The position numbers and the translations under genes are program-made. The notes below the pieces were generated by a model, which saw only the letters and a list, made by a program, of their open reading frames with translations, searched no databases and was not told the DNA's origin. From the NCBI GenBank assembly GCA_002315855.1, contig DCIG01000076.1, positions 1 through 33,699 of the forward strand: a stretch of 33,699 nucleotides of DNA, in the 5' to 3' direction. The DNA comes from Lentisphaeria bacterium UBA1732. Lineage in GTDB: Bacteria > Verrucomicrobiota > Lentisphaeria > Victivallales > UBA1829. Positions within the stretch are counted from its first letter, which is position 1, and each line of letters starts with the position of its first letter. Shown here piece by piece: positions 22,650 through 30,144 of the stretch.

Positions 22650-25600
22650 TCAGTCTTCTTCGGGGGAGCCGAACGGGATGAAGAAGATGTGTCCGCCGGT
22701 GGTTTTGCCGTCTTTCTTATGGAACTCAAGGAGACGCCACCCAAACGACCAGCGGGAACGATCGGAAGTTTTCTTCGTGGCAATGAACGGGAAGATGAAA
22801 GTTTTAGCGTTGTCGCCGTTTTCCCATGAACGATAGCCAAAGACGAAGATACTCTTTTTCTTCACGTTATCCTTTTCGCTGAAGTCTGCAATCAAACCTT
22901 TCATGATCTGGAACTTGCTGTTATTCTCTCCGATGAAGCGGGAATGATAGCCGAGAAGCCCCCAAAGGACCCGATTGCAGGTATAGTCAATGCTATCGGT
23001 ATGAGCGTGAAGCAGAGATTTTTTCTCCCCATCAATTTTTCTGTATTTTTCGTTCGCTTCATCGGTATCGGCATGAATCTGATTTTTCATGTGTGAGAGT
23101 TCAGCATAACGCTGTATAACCTCATCCGAAGTATCTTTTTTCCAAGCGAGTATTTTTCTGCCGGAATGGATGAAGAGAGACGCCAGCCAGCTGGAACCAC
23201 TGTTTTCGAGTCTGAAATAATTCTCCGGGTCAGAAGTGATATTGCCGTGTTCGGCGATTTCATAGGGGCTGACATAGCGAGCGTCCGGATAGCTGTTTGA
23301 ATCGCGCCAGCCAATCACACCGACGGGAGCGAGCACACCATAGGAATAACTGTCATCGCGTTCGATTTCCCATCCTGAGAGCAATGCCGGGAAGATTATT
23401 TCAGATTTTGTGCATGACTCGGAAGAGGCGGCACTTGATGACGGCTCGTTCAAACCGTTATCATCCCGATTCCATATAAAGAGAGGGAAGAAATAGCGGA
23501 GGCGTGAAGCACGGAAGCCGGTTTTGCATTCCTTCATGGCATCGTAAATCAAATTCTGAGCCTGTTTTTTCTGATTATCGGTCAAAGATTCAGGATGAGC
23601 CAGCAAAGCGAGGATTTCGTCCTGATGAGCAATTCTGTTATTCTCGATGGCTTTTTTCAAATCATTGACATTTTCGCGGATGTCGCTGACAAAGGAAGCA
23701 TGAGAATCAGCATCCTGTTCCCAACGATTTTTGACCCGCAAATTATCATACAAAGAACTCAAGATATAACAACGCGAATCAAATTCGGCATTAAACGAGT
23801 TTTTGCCTCCGAGGAGGAACATCAAAGAATACAGGGATGTTTTTCTGCCGACATGCTGAATGGCATAATCCTGAGAGGAACTATCATGATATTTCAGCAA
23901 AAGGCCAAGGAGAGACCTGAAATCGGTGGATTCGGAGGTATCGGTGTAAGAGAACTCTTTTTTGCCAAGCAAGCCGAGCAGAAGATTGAAATCGCGGGAG
24001 CCCTCTGTCCTGTCCAAACGTTCGGTTTTATTGGACGATGCCAAAACGCCGCCAATCAATGAGCGTGAAGATTTTTCCGTTTTTGTTTGACTGTCTCCGA
24101 CGAAAGTGAGAAGCAACGGAACGCCGGAAGTGTGCTCGACTTTTCCTGAATTGTCAGTTTCGGTCGAATTGAACCAAAGCGGGAAAAGGAGCTGCCCGCC
24201 GGAGGTGCTTTCATGACCGTACTTATGTCTGATTTCGGCGTATGCGTCGGAATATGAAATCTGCTTTTCACTACTGATTTTGAAAAGCAAATCCTGAACG
24301 CTTCCGCCGGGGACTTCGGAGGGATCGATGGTCCATTTTTTCTCGTGGGCATCCCACCATAGCATCATGATGGAACGGATACTTTTTGAGACGGGCATTG
24401 ACTGCAAGTTGAGTTCGGCGAGCTGTTCCGGATTTTCATAGGGTGCGTAATCATGCCGTCCGCTGCCGTAAACGGGGAAAATGTGCGACCAATGATCTCC
24501 GAAATGAACGAAGGGGAAAACGCCGCGTCCATTTTCGTTGTGATAGCCCAGCAGGTAATAAGCAGAAGATTTATTCTTGTCCAAACTCCAGCCGAAGAGG
24601 GGAGTATACAAATAGCTTTTGCTCTTCCAATAAAGGGGAAGTACGAAAGACTTATTCCGGCTGAAGTATGCAAGAGGCAGGAAACCGCCGCGAGAATTAT
24701 CGCCTGTGTACCACCAAACAGGTCCGGCATAACTCAGTTTGTTATCCCGATGTGCGATGCGAACGACGGGGAAGAACCCGCCGGAATTATTACTGTTGTA
24801 GAAAAGCAGGGAATACCAGAAATCATTGTTGTTTTTCGTGCGGCAGCCGAAAAGCGGAGAATAGAATGATGTGGAATCATCGTCCGAAGTAGTGAAGAAA
24901 AGGGGCATGAAGTAGGAATATTTTTTGCCGAACCGGGCGAGAGGGAAGAATCCGCCACGTGAATCAGTGCCTGTGTACCACCAAACGGGTCCCACATAAT
25001 TCAGTTTGTCATCCTGACGGGTGAACCGTGCGAGAGGGAAGAACCCGCCACGTGAATCATCACCTGTGTACCACCAAACAGGTCCGGTATAACTGACGTG
25101 TTTTTTTGAGTCAACAGCGAACCGTGCGAGGGGGAAGAATCCATTTGTTTCATCGTTATGAAACGCAAGAAGAACCATCCATGATTTTGTTTTGGGATTC
25201 CAGTAATAAACAGGGATGACATAGGATTTTTCGGGGGTGAATTTAGCGAGAGGGAAGAATCCGCCATAGGTTTTCCGGCTGAATTTCACGCTGCTGTCTT
25301 CATCATCCATGTCTTCTTCCGCAAAGCTGTCATGCCCCCAATAGACGGGACCGACGAATGTAAAATCACTGCGATTGTCTGCGGCGCGGTCATGATAGAA
25401 GAGGGGGAAAGAGTAAATCCACGACTTCGTCCAAAACGTATTCAAAGCCCATCCATCTTTGTTGACTGGATTCCATGCAGCCAAGGGGAACAGAATACTG
25501 TACTCGTTGCCTTCCTGATTGAAGAACGGACGGAAAGCAAACCCATAGGCATCACTGTCAATGAGGGGCCATAAAATCGTGGAGTAAGAATCATTGGCAA

Positions 25601-25850
25601 GGAACAAAGGCCATAAGTTCACCTGACGACCGGAATAATTGAAATCGGAATCGGTGGCATTCTTTCTGGCATTGTCGGCACGCGCCGATTCCATCATTTT
25701 GCGATTGCCCTCGATACGAGAGGAAGAGGCGGCGGAATAATGACTGTCGTCATAACTAAGACGCATAGCGCGTTCGCTGGAAGCACAGCCGGTGAGAAAA
25801 TATGCAGAAAAAGCTACTCCAATCAGTAAAAGAACCGGGAAATGTTTCAT
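22650..25850 (-). CDS. Large repeat lipoprotein with FFPL-type motifs
   Basis: This 1066-residue lipoprotein has a signal with lipobox LTGC (lipidated Cys at 22). AGGAG lies 5 bases before the ATG. The N-terminal half is built of aromatic repeats: seven near-identical GGFFPLARF-type motifs, and three full 21-residue copies that begin GPVWWYTG and end in that motif (encoded at 25023-25085, 24930-24992 and 24663-24725). Shorter WPLF, SFPLFYH and TPLFGW units are scattered between them. The pattern of one aromatic-Pro-Leu strand about every 25-35 residues suggests a beta-rich repeat fold, possibly a propeller or solenoid. The C-terminal half is more varied, with LLGLLGKKEF/SLLGLLLKY pairs, a helical segment and a final FIFPFIATKK. 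No known family is recognised. It is monocistronic, with its own promoter and a terminator on the far side. Confidence 0.85.
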   Translation of the reverse strand: MKHFPVLLLIGVAFSAYFLTGCASSERAMRLSYDDSHYSAASSSRIEGNRKMMESARADNARKNATDSDFNYSGRQVNLWPLFLANDSYSTILWPLIDSDAYGFAFRPFFNQEGNEYSILFPLAAWNPVNKDGWALNTFWTKSWIYSFPLFYHDRAADNRSDFTFVGPVYWGHDSFAEEDMDDEDSSVKFSRKTYGGFFPLAKFTPEKSYVIPVYYWNPKTKSWMVLLAFHNDETNGFFPLARFAVDSKKHVSYTGPVWWYTGDDSRGGFFPLARFTRQDDKLNYVGPVWWYTGTDSRGGFFPLARFGKKYSYFMPLFFTTSDDDSTSFYSPLFGCRTKNNNDFWYSLLFYNSNNSGGFFPVVRIAHRDNKLSYAGPVWWYTGDNSRGGFLPLAYFSRNKSFVLPLYWKSKSYLYTPLFGWSLDKNKSSAYYLLGYHNENGRGVFPFVHFGDHWSHIFPVYGSGRHDYAPYENPEQLAELNLQSMPVSKSIRSIMMLWWDAHEKKWTIDPSEVPGGSVQDLLFKISSEKQISYSDAYAEIRHKYGHESTSGGQLLFPLWFNSTETDNSGKVEHTSGVPLLLTFVGDSQTKTEKSSRSLIGGVLASSNKTERLDRTEGSRDFNLLLGLLGKKEFSYTDTSESTDFRSLLGLLLKYHDSSSQDYAIQHVGRKTSLYSLMFLLGGKNSFNAEFDSRCYILSSLYDNLRVKNRWEQDADSHASFVSDIRENVNDLKKAIENNRIAHQDEILALLAHPESLTDNQKKQAQNLIYDAMKECKTGFRASRLRYFFPLFIWNRDDNGLNEPSSSAASSESCTKSEIIFPALLSGWEIERDDSYSYGVLAPVGVIGWRDSNSYPDARYVSPYEIAEHGNITSDPENYFRLENSGSSWLASLFIHSGRKILAWKKDTSDEVIQRYAELSHMKNQIHADTDEANEKYRKIDGEKKSLLHAHTDSIDYTCNRVLWGLLGYHSRFIGENNSKFQIMKGLIADFSEKDNVKKKSIFVFGYRSWENGDNAKTFIFPFIATKKTSDRSRWSFGWRLLEFHKKDGKTTGGHIFFIPFGSPEED
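24663..25085 (-). repeat. Three 63-bp near-identical repeats inside the lipoprotein gene
   Basis: Copies lie at 25023-25085, 24930-24992 and 24663-24725. The first two are 93 bp (31 codons) apart start to start and nearly identical at the DNA level, indicating recent in-frame duplication or gene conversion. The third is more diverged (FLPLAYF in place of FFPLARF). Confidence 0.85.
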
Positions 25851-25887
25851 AAAAGCTCCTGATGTTCAAAAATAAAAGACGTATTTG

Positions 25888-25916
25888 AATATATCATTGA
25901 AAAAACAAAAAATCAA
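25888..25916 (-). promoter_or_regulatory. Promoter of the repeat lipoprotein gene
   Basis: TTGATT, a 17-bp spacer and TATATT are read on the minus strand, about 35 bases before the start at 25850. The hexamers and spacing are identical to the rpmH promoter. Confidence 0.72.
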
Positions 25917-25936
25917 GGAAAGGTGAAAAATATGTC

Positions 25937-25965
25937 AAAAAAAGACGCACGGAAACCAGTGCGTC
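25937..25965 (-). terminator. Intrinsic terminator in the jag-lipoprotein gap
   Basis: A 7-bp stem GACGCAC/GTGCGTC with an 8-base loop is flanked by seven A on the left, which is a T-run on the minus strand. It lies about 170 bases after jag and 20 bases upstream of the lipoprotein promoter. Confidence 0.75.
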
Positions 25966-26091
25966 AAAAAAAGCAAGATCAAATATGTTCCGAAGAGTTT
26001 ATTCAAATGGAAACTTACGGAAGCGACATTGAAAAAATGAGCTGAAATCAGATACGGAATGAATTCAAATCCGATTTTCAGAAGAAGAAGT

Positions 26092-26115
26092 GCGTCCCCG
26101 TACAAAAGGGGACGC
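26092..26115 (-). terminator. Hairpin directly after jag
   Basis: A perfect 8-bp stem GCGTCCCC/GGGGACGC with an 8-base loop begins 17 bases after the jag stop. On the minus strand it is followed only by ACTTCTTCTTC, so it may stabilise the 3' end or terminate weakly, with full termination at 25937-25965. Confidence 0.5.
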
Positions 26116-26132
26116 GCAAAATCAGGAAAGAA

Positions 26133-27128
26133 TCAGGAAACGACATCTTTCGGAGTGATGACCACGGAACGGCATTCGCCATCGCCGATGCTTTCGGTCA
26201 AAATGCCTTCTTCATACTTCAATGTCATGTGAATGATGCGGCGGTCATGAGAATTCATCGGGGGGAGTGTCTTGGATTCGCCGAAGAGACGGACTTCCTT
26301 AGCGGCATCAATGGCCTGCTGACGAAGTTTGTCATCGCGACCATAGAAAGCACGGTCGGCATGGTCATGAGACTCGAAACGCTCTGCGGCATCATTCTGT
26401 TCGACAGGAGCGGAGGAGCGATTCTCGCTGTTTTCATAGCGAACGCCGCCATCTTTTCTGCGGATGGGGCCATCATAATCACGTCTGCCGCTGAACTCGC
26501 GACGACCATTGAATTCGCGACGGCCATTGAACTCACGACGTCCGCCGAACTCGCGACGGCCATTAAACTCGCGACGGCCATTAAATTCGCGGCGTTCAAA
26601 GCCGGGGCGATCGGGGCGATCCATGCGGGGGCGACGGGGACCATCGATGTCGATGTAGATTTTGGGGAAATCTTCATCGGCTTTCTGCATGATACGGTTG
26701 AGGACGAGCTGGAGGCTTTCAAGAATAATGCCTCTGTGACCGATGATTTTGCCCGCTTCCTGACTGGAAACGAGGAAATTCACGGAACGCGGACGGCTTT
26801 CGCCTTTGACAGTACCCTGCATACCGAGGAAACCGAACATGTCTTCGAGAATCTTCTGCGCTTTTTCGACATCTTCCTGAGAAGCCTGCTTGAAAACGCG
26901 GGGTTCTCTGGCGAAAGAGGCAGGAACTTTCGCGGTATTTTCTTCCGCGTCCGTTTCGGCTTCTGCGGGGGAATCGCAGCAGCCTTCGTTGTCGCAACAG
27001 CTTTCGTCATCGCAGCAACAGGGAGCGGCATCCTCGCTGCAAGCTGTTTCTGCGGTTTCGTTGTGACAGCAGCAACAACAGGTTTCGTTTTCGGGGATTT
27101 TATCCATCATGTTTTCTTCGGGGTCCAT
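26133..27128 (-). CDS. jag: Jag/KhpB RNA-binding protein with Cys-cluster N-terminus
   Basis: This 331-residue RNA-binding protein is encoded next to yidC as usual. It has a KH domain (about 84-165, with the GKIIGHRG loop at 126-133) and a C-terminal R3H domain (about 255-325, with PMNSHDRRIIHMTL). The family binds mRNA and influences cell division and envelope synthesis. The start at 27128 has GGAG 7 bases upstream. Two oddities stand out. The usual Jag_N domain is replaced by a segment with 13 Cys between residues 17 and 51, in runs of five, three, two and two, among many Asp/Glu. Between KH and R3H lie six tandem REFNGR-type hexapeptides (residues 180-215), which should be flexible, basic and RNA-binding like RGG tails. 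Gap to yidC is 27 bases. Confidence 0.92.
   Translation of the reverse strand: MDPEENMMDKIPENETCCCCCHNETAETACSEDAAPCCCDDESCCDNEGCCDSPAEAETDAEENTAKVPASFAREPRVFKQASQEDVEKAQKILEDMFGFLGMQGTVKGESRPRSVNFLVSSQEAGKIIGHRGIILESLQLVLNRIMQKADEDFPKIYIDIDGPRRPRMDRPDRPGFERREFNGRREFNGRREFGGRREFNGRREFNGRREFSGRRDYDGPIRRKDGGVRYENSENRSSAPVEQNDAAERFESHDHADRAFYGRDDKLRQQAIDAAKEVRLFGESKTLPPMNSHDRRIIHMTLKYEEGILTESIGDGECRSVVITPKDVVS
26484..26591 (-). repeat. Six tandem 18-bp units inside jag
   Basis: Six uninterrupted 18-bp units encode REFNGR, REFNGR, REFGGR, REFNGR, REFNGR and REFSGR, followed by a decayed RDYDGP. Copies differ mainly at third codon positions, so the amino-acid pattern is under selection, although copy number could still vary by slippage. 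Confidence 0.92.
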
Positions 27129-27155
27129 TTTGAGTCTCCGTTTTGTCGGAATCAA

Positions 27156-28979
27156 TCATGCTTTTTTCGGGTGCGCGGTATTGGAACGCGCTTCATCCCG
27201 CTTGGCGGCATACTGTCCGTATTTCATTTGTAAAATGCTGAAAATCTGGCTCACAGTCCAGTAAAGAGTTAATCCTGACGGCAGATTGTAAAGCATGAAG
27301 AGCATGATAACAGGCATCAGCATCATCATTTTCTGCTGTGCGGGGTCGCCCGTGGACGGCGTCATTTTCTGCTGAAGCACCATCAAGGCGGTCATAATCA
27401 AGACGAGGGGATGCAGACCGATTTGTCCAAGGAACGGCAATGCAAAGGGAAGCTGTGGCCCAACCAGGTCGGGGCGCGCCAAGTCGGTGCACCAGAGGAA
27501 AGAGACGTGGCGGAGTTCCACCGCGGAATCCAGCGCGGAATAGAGTGCGATAAAGACGGGAATCTGAAGGAGGACAGGAAGGCATCCGCCCATGGGGTTG
27601 ACTTTTTCCACGCGGTAGAGTTCCATCATATCGCGGTTGAGAGCCTGTTTTTTTCGTGCGACTTCTTCAGGGGAGTCAGAGGGATTTTCCTTGTATTTAT
27701 CGCGCAAGGCGGTCATTTTCGGCTGAATCTTCTGCATACGGCGCATGGAGCTGTTTGCCTTCTGGGTAACCGGCCAGAAAATCAGACGAACAATGATGGT
27801 AAGGAGAATAATCGCGATGCCATAGGAATTGCAGAAGCTGTTCAGCCAGTTCAGGAGCTGAACCATCGGACGTGCGATAAATTCAAACCATGAATAATAC
27901 GACACGTGCATGATGCCAATGGTCGTATTGTGAAGGGCTTTGATGCGTGAAATCTCCTTGGGGCCGCAGTACATGGTGAACGCAAAGGTTCTGGAAGCTC
28001 CGGGGGGGATGCTCAATGCACCAAGACTGCCCGTAACAGAGGGGACAACGAAGCGGGATTTCTTGTCGGTTTTGCCTTCGGGGAAATAGAATCTGCGCTG
28101 TGCTTTTGCGGAAACGAAAACGGGGTTTTCGGGGGCGGCAACCAGCAGGGAGGCAAAGAATTTATTGGACGAAGCAATCCAGTCGACAGCGCCGCCGGAA
28201 TGAGCTTTGTTCTGGAATTTCTCATCGGAATCGACCGTGGGATCGGCATTGTGAATGGGGCTTTCACCGAAATCGAGATTCATGCGGTCGCTGTAGACTT
28301 TGTCGCCCGTGAGATTGGTCAGGGGGGGCAGACCGGCGAGCGCGATTTCAAACTGCTGGAAATCGAGCTGTTTCTCCGAAAGATTGGAGAGCCGGACGGT
28401 GCACTGAACCGCATAAGTGTCATTTGCGAGGGTATAGGTTTGAGCTGAAATCAGACCATTGGAGAAAGTACGCGTAATCGTTACTTCGGATTTGGAAGCA
28501 GCGGGATTTTCATTTTTTTCATCAGCACGTGCGACGTTGAGTTTGACGGGGCGAAGAGCAGGAGAGGAGAGGATTTCAAACGTGCTGTGGGGGGCGCGTT
28601 CCGGGTAAAGCTGAATGGGGTTTCCGGAATGTGTGATGCGGAATTTTTCGGAGAGGAGTTCGGCAGAATGGAACGAGCCGGACAGGGCGTCAATCTGGAA
28701 AGAGACGAGCTCGTTTTTCAGTTCGACGAGAGAAGTTTCGGGGAGGGGAATCTGCTCCGAAGAGGAGACGACCGGGGACTGTCCGGCATCCGGGACAGAA
28801 GAGACCTGCTGAACAGACGAGGATGAAGAGTCAGCGGAGCCAGCCTGAAGGGTTTCCTGCTGGATGCGACGAGCTTCCGCCGCTTGTCCGGCGGCATATT
28901 TGGGGTAGAGCAGAGACCATCCTACGAGGACGGCACCTGCAATTACAAGAACAATGACTGTTTCTTTGTCAAATTTCAC
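27156..28979 (-). CDS. yidC: Membrane protein insertase YidC
   Basis: This 607-residue insertase integrates and folds inner-membrane proteins with or without SecYEG. It has the Gram-negative layout: an N-terminal membrane helix (about 8-24), a large periplasmic domain of about 320 residues, and a C-terminal five-helix core. The core has the conserved hydrophilic-groove Arg in TIIVRLIFWP, the cytoplasmic loop with QPKM-like IQPKMTALRDKYKENP, and NPMGGCLPVLLQIPVFIALY. The start is GTG at 28979, overlapping the yidD stop (GTGA), with AAGG 8 bases upstream. It lies between yidD and jag in the standard rpmH-rnpA-yidD-yidC-jag order. Confidence 0.97.
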   Translation of the reverse strand: MKFDKETVIVLVIAGAVLVGWSLLYPKYAAGQAAEARRIQQETLQAGSADSSSSSVQQVSSVPDAGQSPVVSSSEQIPLPETSLVELKNELVSFQIDALSGSFHSAELLSEKFRITHSGNPIQLYPERAPHSTFEILSSPALRPVKLNVARADEKNENPAASKSEVTITRTFSNGLISAQTYTLANDTYAVQCTVRLSNLSEKQLDFQQFEIALAGLPPLTNLTGDKVYSDRMNLDFGESPIHNADPTVDSDEKFQNKAHSGGAVDWIASSNKFFASLLVAAPENPVFVSAKAQRRFYFPEGKTDKKSRFVVPSVTGSLGALSIPPGASRTFAFTMYCGPKEISRIKALHNTTIGIMHVSYYSWFEFIARPMVQLLNWLNSFCNSYGIAIILLTIIVRLIFWPVTQKANSSMRRMQKIQPKMTALRDKYKENPSDSPEEVARKKQALNRDMMELYRVEKVNPMGGCLPVLLQIPVFIALYSALDSAVELRHVSFLWCTDLARPDLVGPQLPFALPFLGQIGLHPLVLIMTALMVLQQKMTPSTGDPAQQKMMMLMPVIMLFMLYNLPSGLTLYWTVSQIFSILQMKYGQYAAKRDEARSNTAHPKKA

Positions 28980-29215
28980 AGTTGAGACCTTGATTGTTTA
29001 CGGGGAGGGACGGGGTCATATCCGCCACTTGACCAAGGATTGCAACGCAAGATACGCCAAGCGGCAAGCACGAGACCTTTCATGGCACCATGCACACGAA
29101 CCGCCTCGACGGCATAAGCGGAACAAGTGGGGGAGAAACGGCAGGACGGCGGCAAAACGGGGGAAATACAGATTTGATAGAGGCGAATCGGAAAGATGAC
29201 GAGTTCGCGAATCAA
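28976..29215 (-). CDS. yidD: Membrane insertion efficiency factor YidD
   Basis: This small protein helps YidC-dependent membrane insertion. From the TTG at 29215 it has 79 residues, the normal YidD length. It contains the full family core: RLYQICISPVLPPSCRFSPTCS at about 11-32, HGAMKGL, and RILRCNPW..GGYDPVP near the end. The TTG overlaps the rnpA stop (TTGA) and the stop overlaps the yidC start (GTGA), so rnpA, yidD and yidC are translationally coupled. No strong ribosome binding site precedes the TTG. The open frame continues upstream to an ATG at 29359, but that part lies inside rnpA and does not look like YidD. Confidence 0.88.
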   Translation of the reverse strand: MIRELVIFPIRLYQICISPVLPPSCRFSPTCSAYAVEAVRVHGAMKGLVLAAWRILRCNPWSSGGYDPVPPRKQSRSQL

Positions 29216-29622
29216 ACGGCGGAAGGAGTTTGCGGGTCGTGGAACTCCGCGGGAGGAATCATCAGACCGGCTTTTCCTAAAATCCGCTCCATGTGTGCGG
29301 TTACGCTCCAAAGATTTTCGGGGATAATCGCACGTCTGGGAATGACCAAAATGGCACATGACCGAATCCGGTGCTTATTCAGGCGAAAAAACTCGGAAAT
29401 CAAACGTCTTGCGCGATTTCTGACGACGGCGCGATGATGAAAACGCCGACTGCAAATCACGGCGAAACGCGGGATTTCGGATTCCAGCCCGTTACCGGGG
29501 GGGAGCATCAAGACGGTGAAAAAAGGGTCCCGTCCAGCTTTGCCGCGCTCCTTGAGGAGGTCGAATTCTCTGCGGTTCTGCAGTTTATCGCATTTCCGCA
29601 GAGTGATGCGCCCACCGTTCAC
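29212..29622 (-). CDS. rnpA: Ribonuclease P protein component
   Basis: RnpA (136 residues) is the protein cofactor that helps RNase P RNA bind and cleave the 5' leader of pre-tRNAs. The RNR motif region RRFHHRAVVRNRARRLISEFFR and the N-terminal LRKCDKLQNRREF segment are diagnostic. The start is GTG at 29622, 14 bases after rpmH, without a clear ribosome binding site, so coupling to rpmH is likely. A C-terminal extension of about 20 residues beyond the fold (MIPPAEFHDPQ...) is slightly unusual and overlaps the yidD start. Confidence 0.95.
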   Translation of the reverse strand: MNGGRITLRKCDKLQNRREFDLLKERGKAGRDPFFTVLMLPPGNGLESEIPRFAVICSRRFHHRAVVRNRARRLISEFFRLNKHRIRSCAILVIPRRAIIPENLWSVTAHMERILGKAGLMIPPAEFHDPQTPSAV

Positions 29623-29636
29623 AGAGACTTGTCCGC

Positions 29637-29774
29637 TCAGATAACGGTCAAACGTTTGCGGCCTTTTGCTCTGCGGCGAGCGAGGACTTTGCGACCGCCT
29701 TTGGTGGCCATTCTGGCGCGGAAGCCATATTTTCTTGCACGCTTGATTACGGAAGGCTGATAAGTTCTTTTCAT
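29637..29774 (-). CDS. rpmH: 50S ribosomal protein L34
   Basis: This 45-residue, highly basic ribosomal protein matches L34 throughout: it begins MKRTYQPS and contains GFRARMATKGGRKVLARRRAKGRKRL. AAGGA lies 7 bases before the ATG. It is the first gene of the rpmH-rnpA-yidD-yidC-jag operon, with a promoter at 29900-29928. dnaA, which often lies divergent to rpmH, is not in this window; galK lies upstream. Confidence 0.98.
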   Translation of the reverse strand: MKRTYQPSVIKRARKYGFRARMATKGGRKVLARRRAKGRKRLTVI

Positions 29775-29899
29775 GATGATTTCCTTGCTACCCCGCTGAT
29801 TTTCAGAAGAATCCCGCCGGGTGTTGACAGTTTGAGTAAATCCGAAATGGTTACTTGCGAGCTAATTTAAAATCAGCTCTTGTGATAAAATATCCTTTT

Positions 29900-29928
29900 A
29901 ATATAGCATGGAATTGTGATTAAATCAA
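29900..29928 (-). promoter_or_regulatory. Promoter of the rpmH-rnpA-yidD-yidC-jag operon
   Basis: TTGATT, a 17-bp spacer and TATATT are read on the minus strand, about 125 bases before the rpmH start, in AT-rich DNA. Confidence 0.75.
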
Positions 29929-30009
29929 ACAGGAAGATGCAAAAATCAGTAATTTTTTACTGAAAAGATGAGAAACAGCGGGAGGGCGGGGGAGATGAGG
30001 GGAAAGATT

Positions 30010-30080
30010 CGGCAGGCGCGGAGGAGAAGCCACGTCTGCGAAAGAGAAAACGGCAGGCGCGGAGGAGAAGCCGCGTCTGC
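30010..30080. repeat. Duplicated 30-bp hairpin element downstream of galK
   Basis: Copies at 30010-30039 and 30051-30080 differ at one base. Each is a hairpin on the minus strand (GGCAG and CGCGG pairing with CCGCG and CTGCC around one mismatch, complete in the 30051 copy), followed by a T-rich run. They look like tandem accessory terminators or REP-type extragenic repeats. Confidence 0.82.
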
Positions 30081-30085
30081 CAAGG

Positions 30086-30117
30086 AAAAAAACATGGCGG
30101 CGGGTGCAAAAGCCGCC
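30086..30117 (-). terminator. Intrinsic terminator of galK
   Basis: On the minus strand a 6-bp GC stem GGCGGC/GCCGCC with a 10-base loop is followed by ATG and seven T. It starts 28 bases after the galK stop. Confidence 0.82.
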
Positions 30118-30144
30118 TTGATTCAGGAGAAGAGGGACCGGGGA

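Larger units (their letters stand above)
29775..30144. other. galK-rpmH intergenic region
   Basis: No gene is seen in these 370 bases. From right to left on the minus strand they hold the galK terminator (30086-30117), two hairpin repeats (30010-30080), an AT-rich segment with the rpmH promoter (29900-29928), and a roughly 120-base leader. The leader contains an imperfect 21-bp palindrome (GAGCT/AGCTC arms, 29859-29879) that could be an L34-linked control site. No DnaA-box cluster is evident, so an origin is not claimed. Confidence 0.6.

Noticed and set aside
26229..27233. 334-codon plus-strand frame
   Set aside because: It is antisense to jag, which has clear KH and R3H domains. The Ala/Thr-rich repeats are the reverse reading of the REFNGR units.
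29775..29960. Replication origin next to rpmH
   Set aside because: rpmH-rnpA often lies beside oriC and the stretch is AT-rich, but there is no dnaA gene and no cluster of DnaA boxes; the AT-rich DNA is explained by the rpmH promoter.
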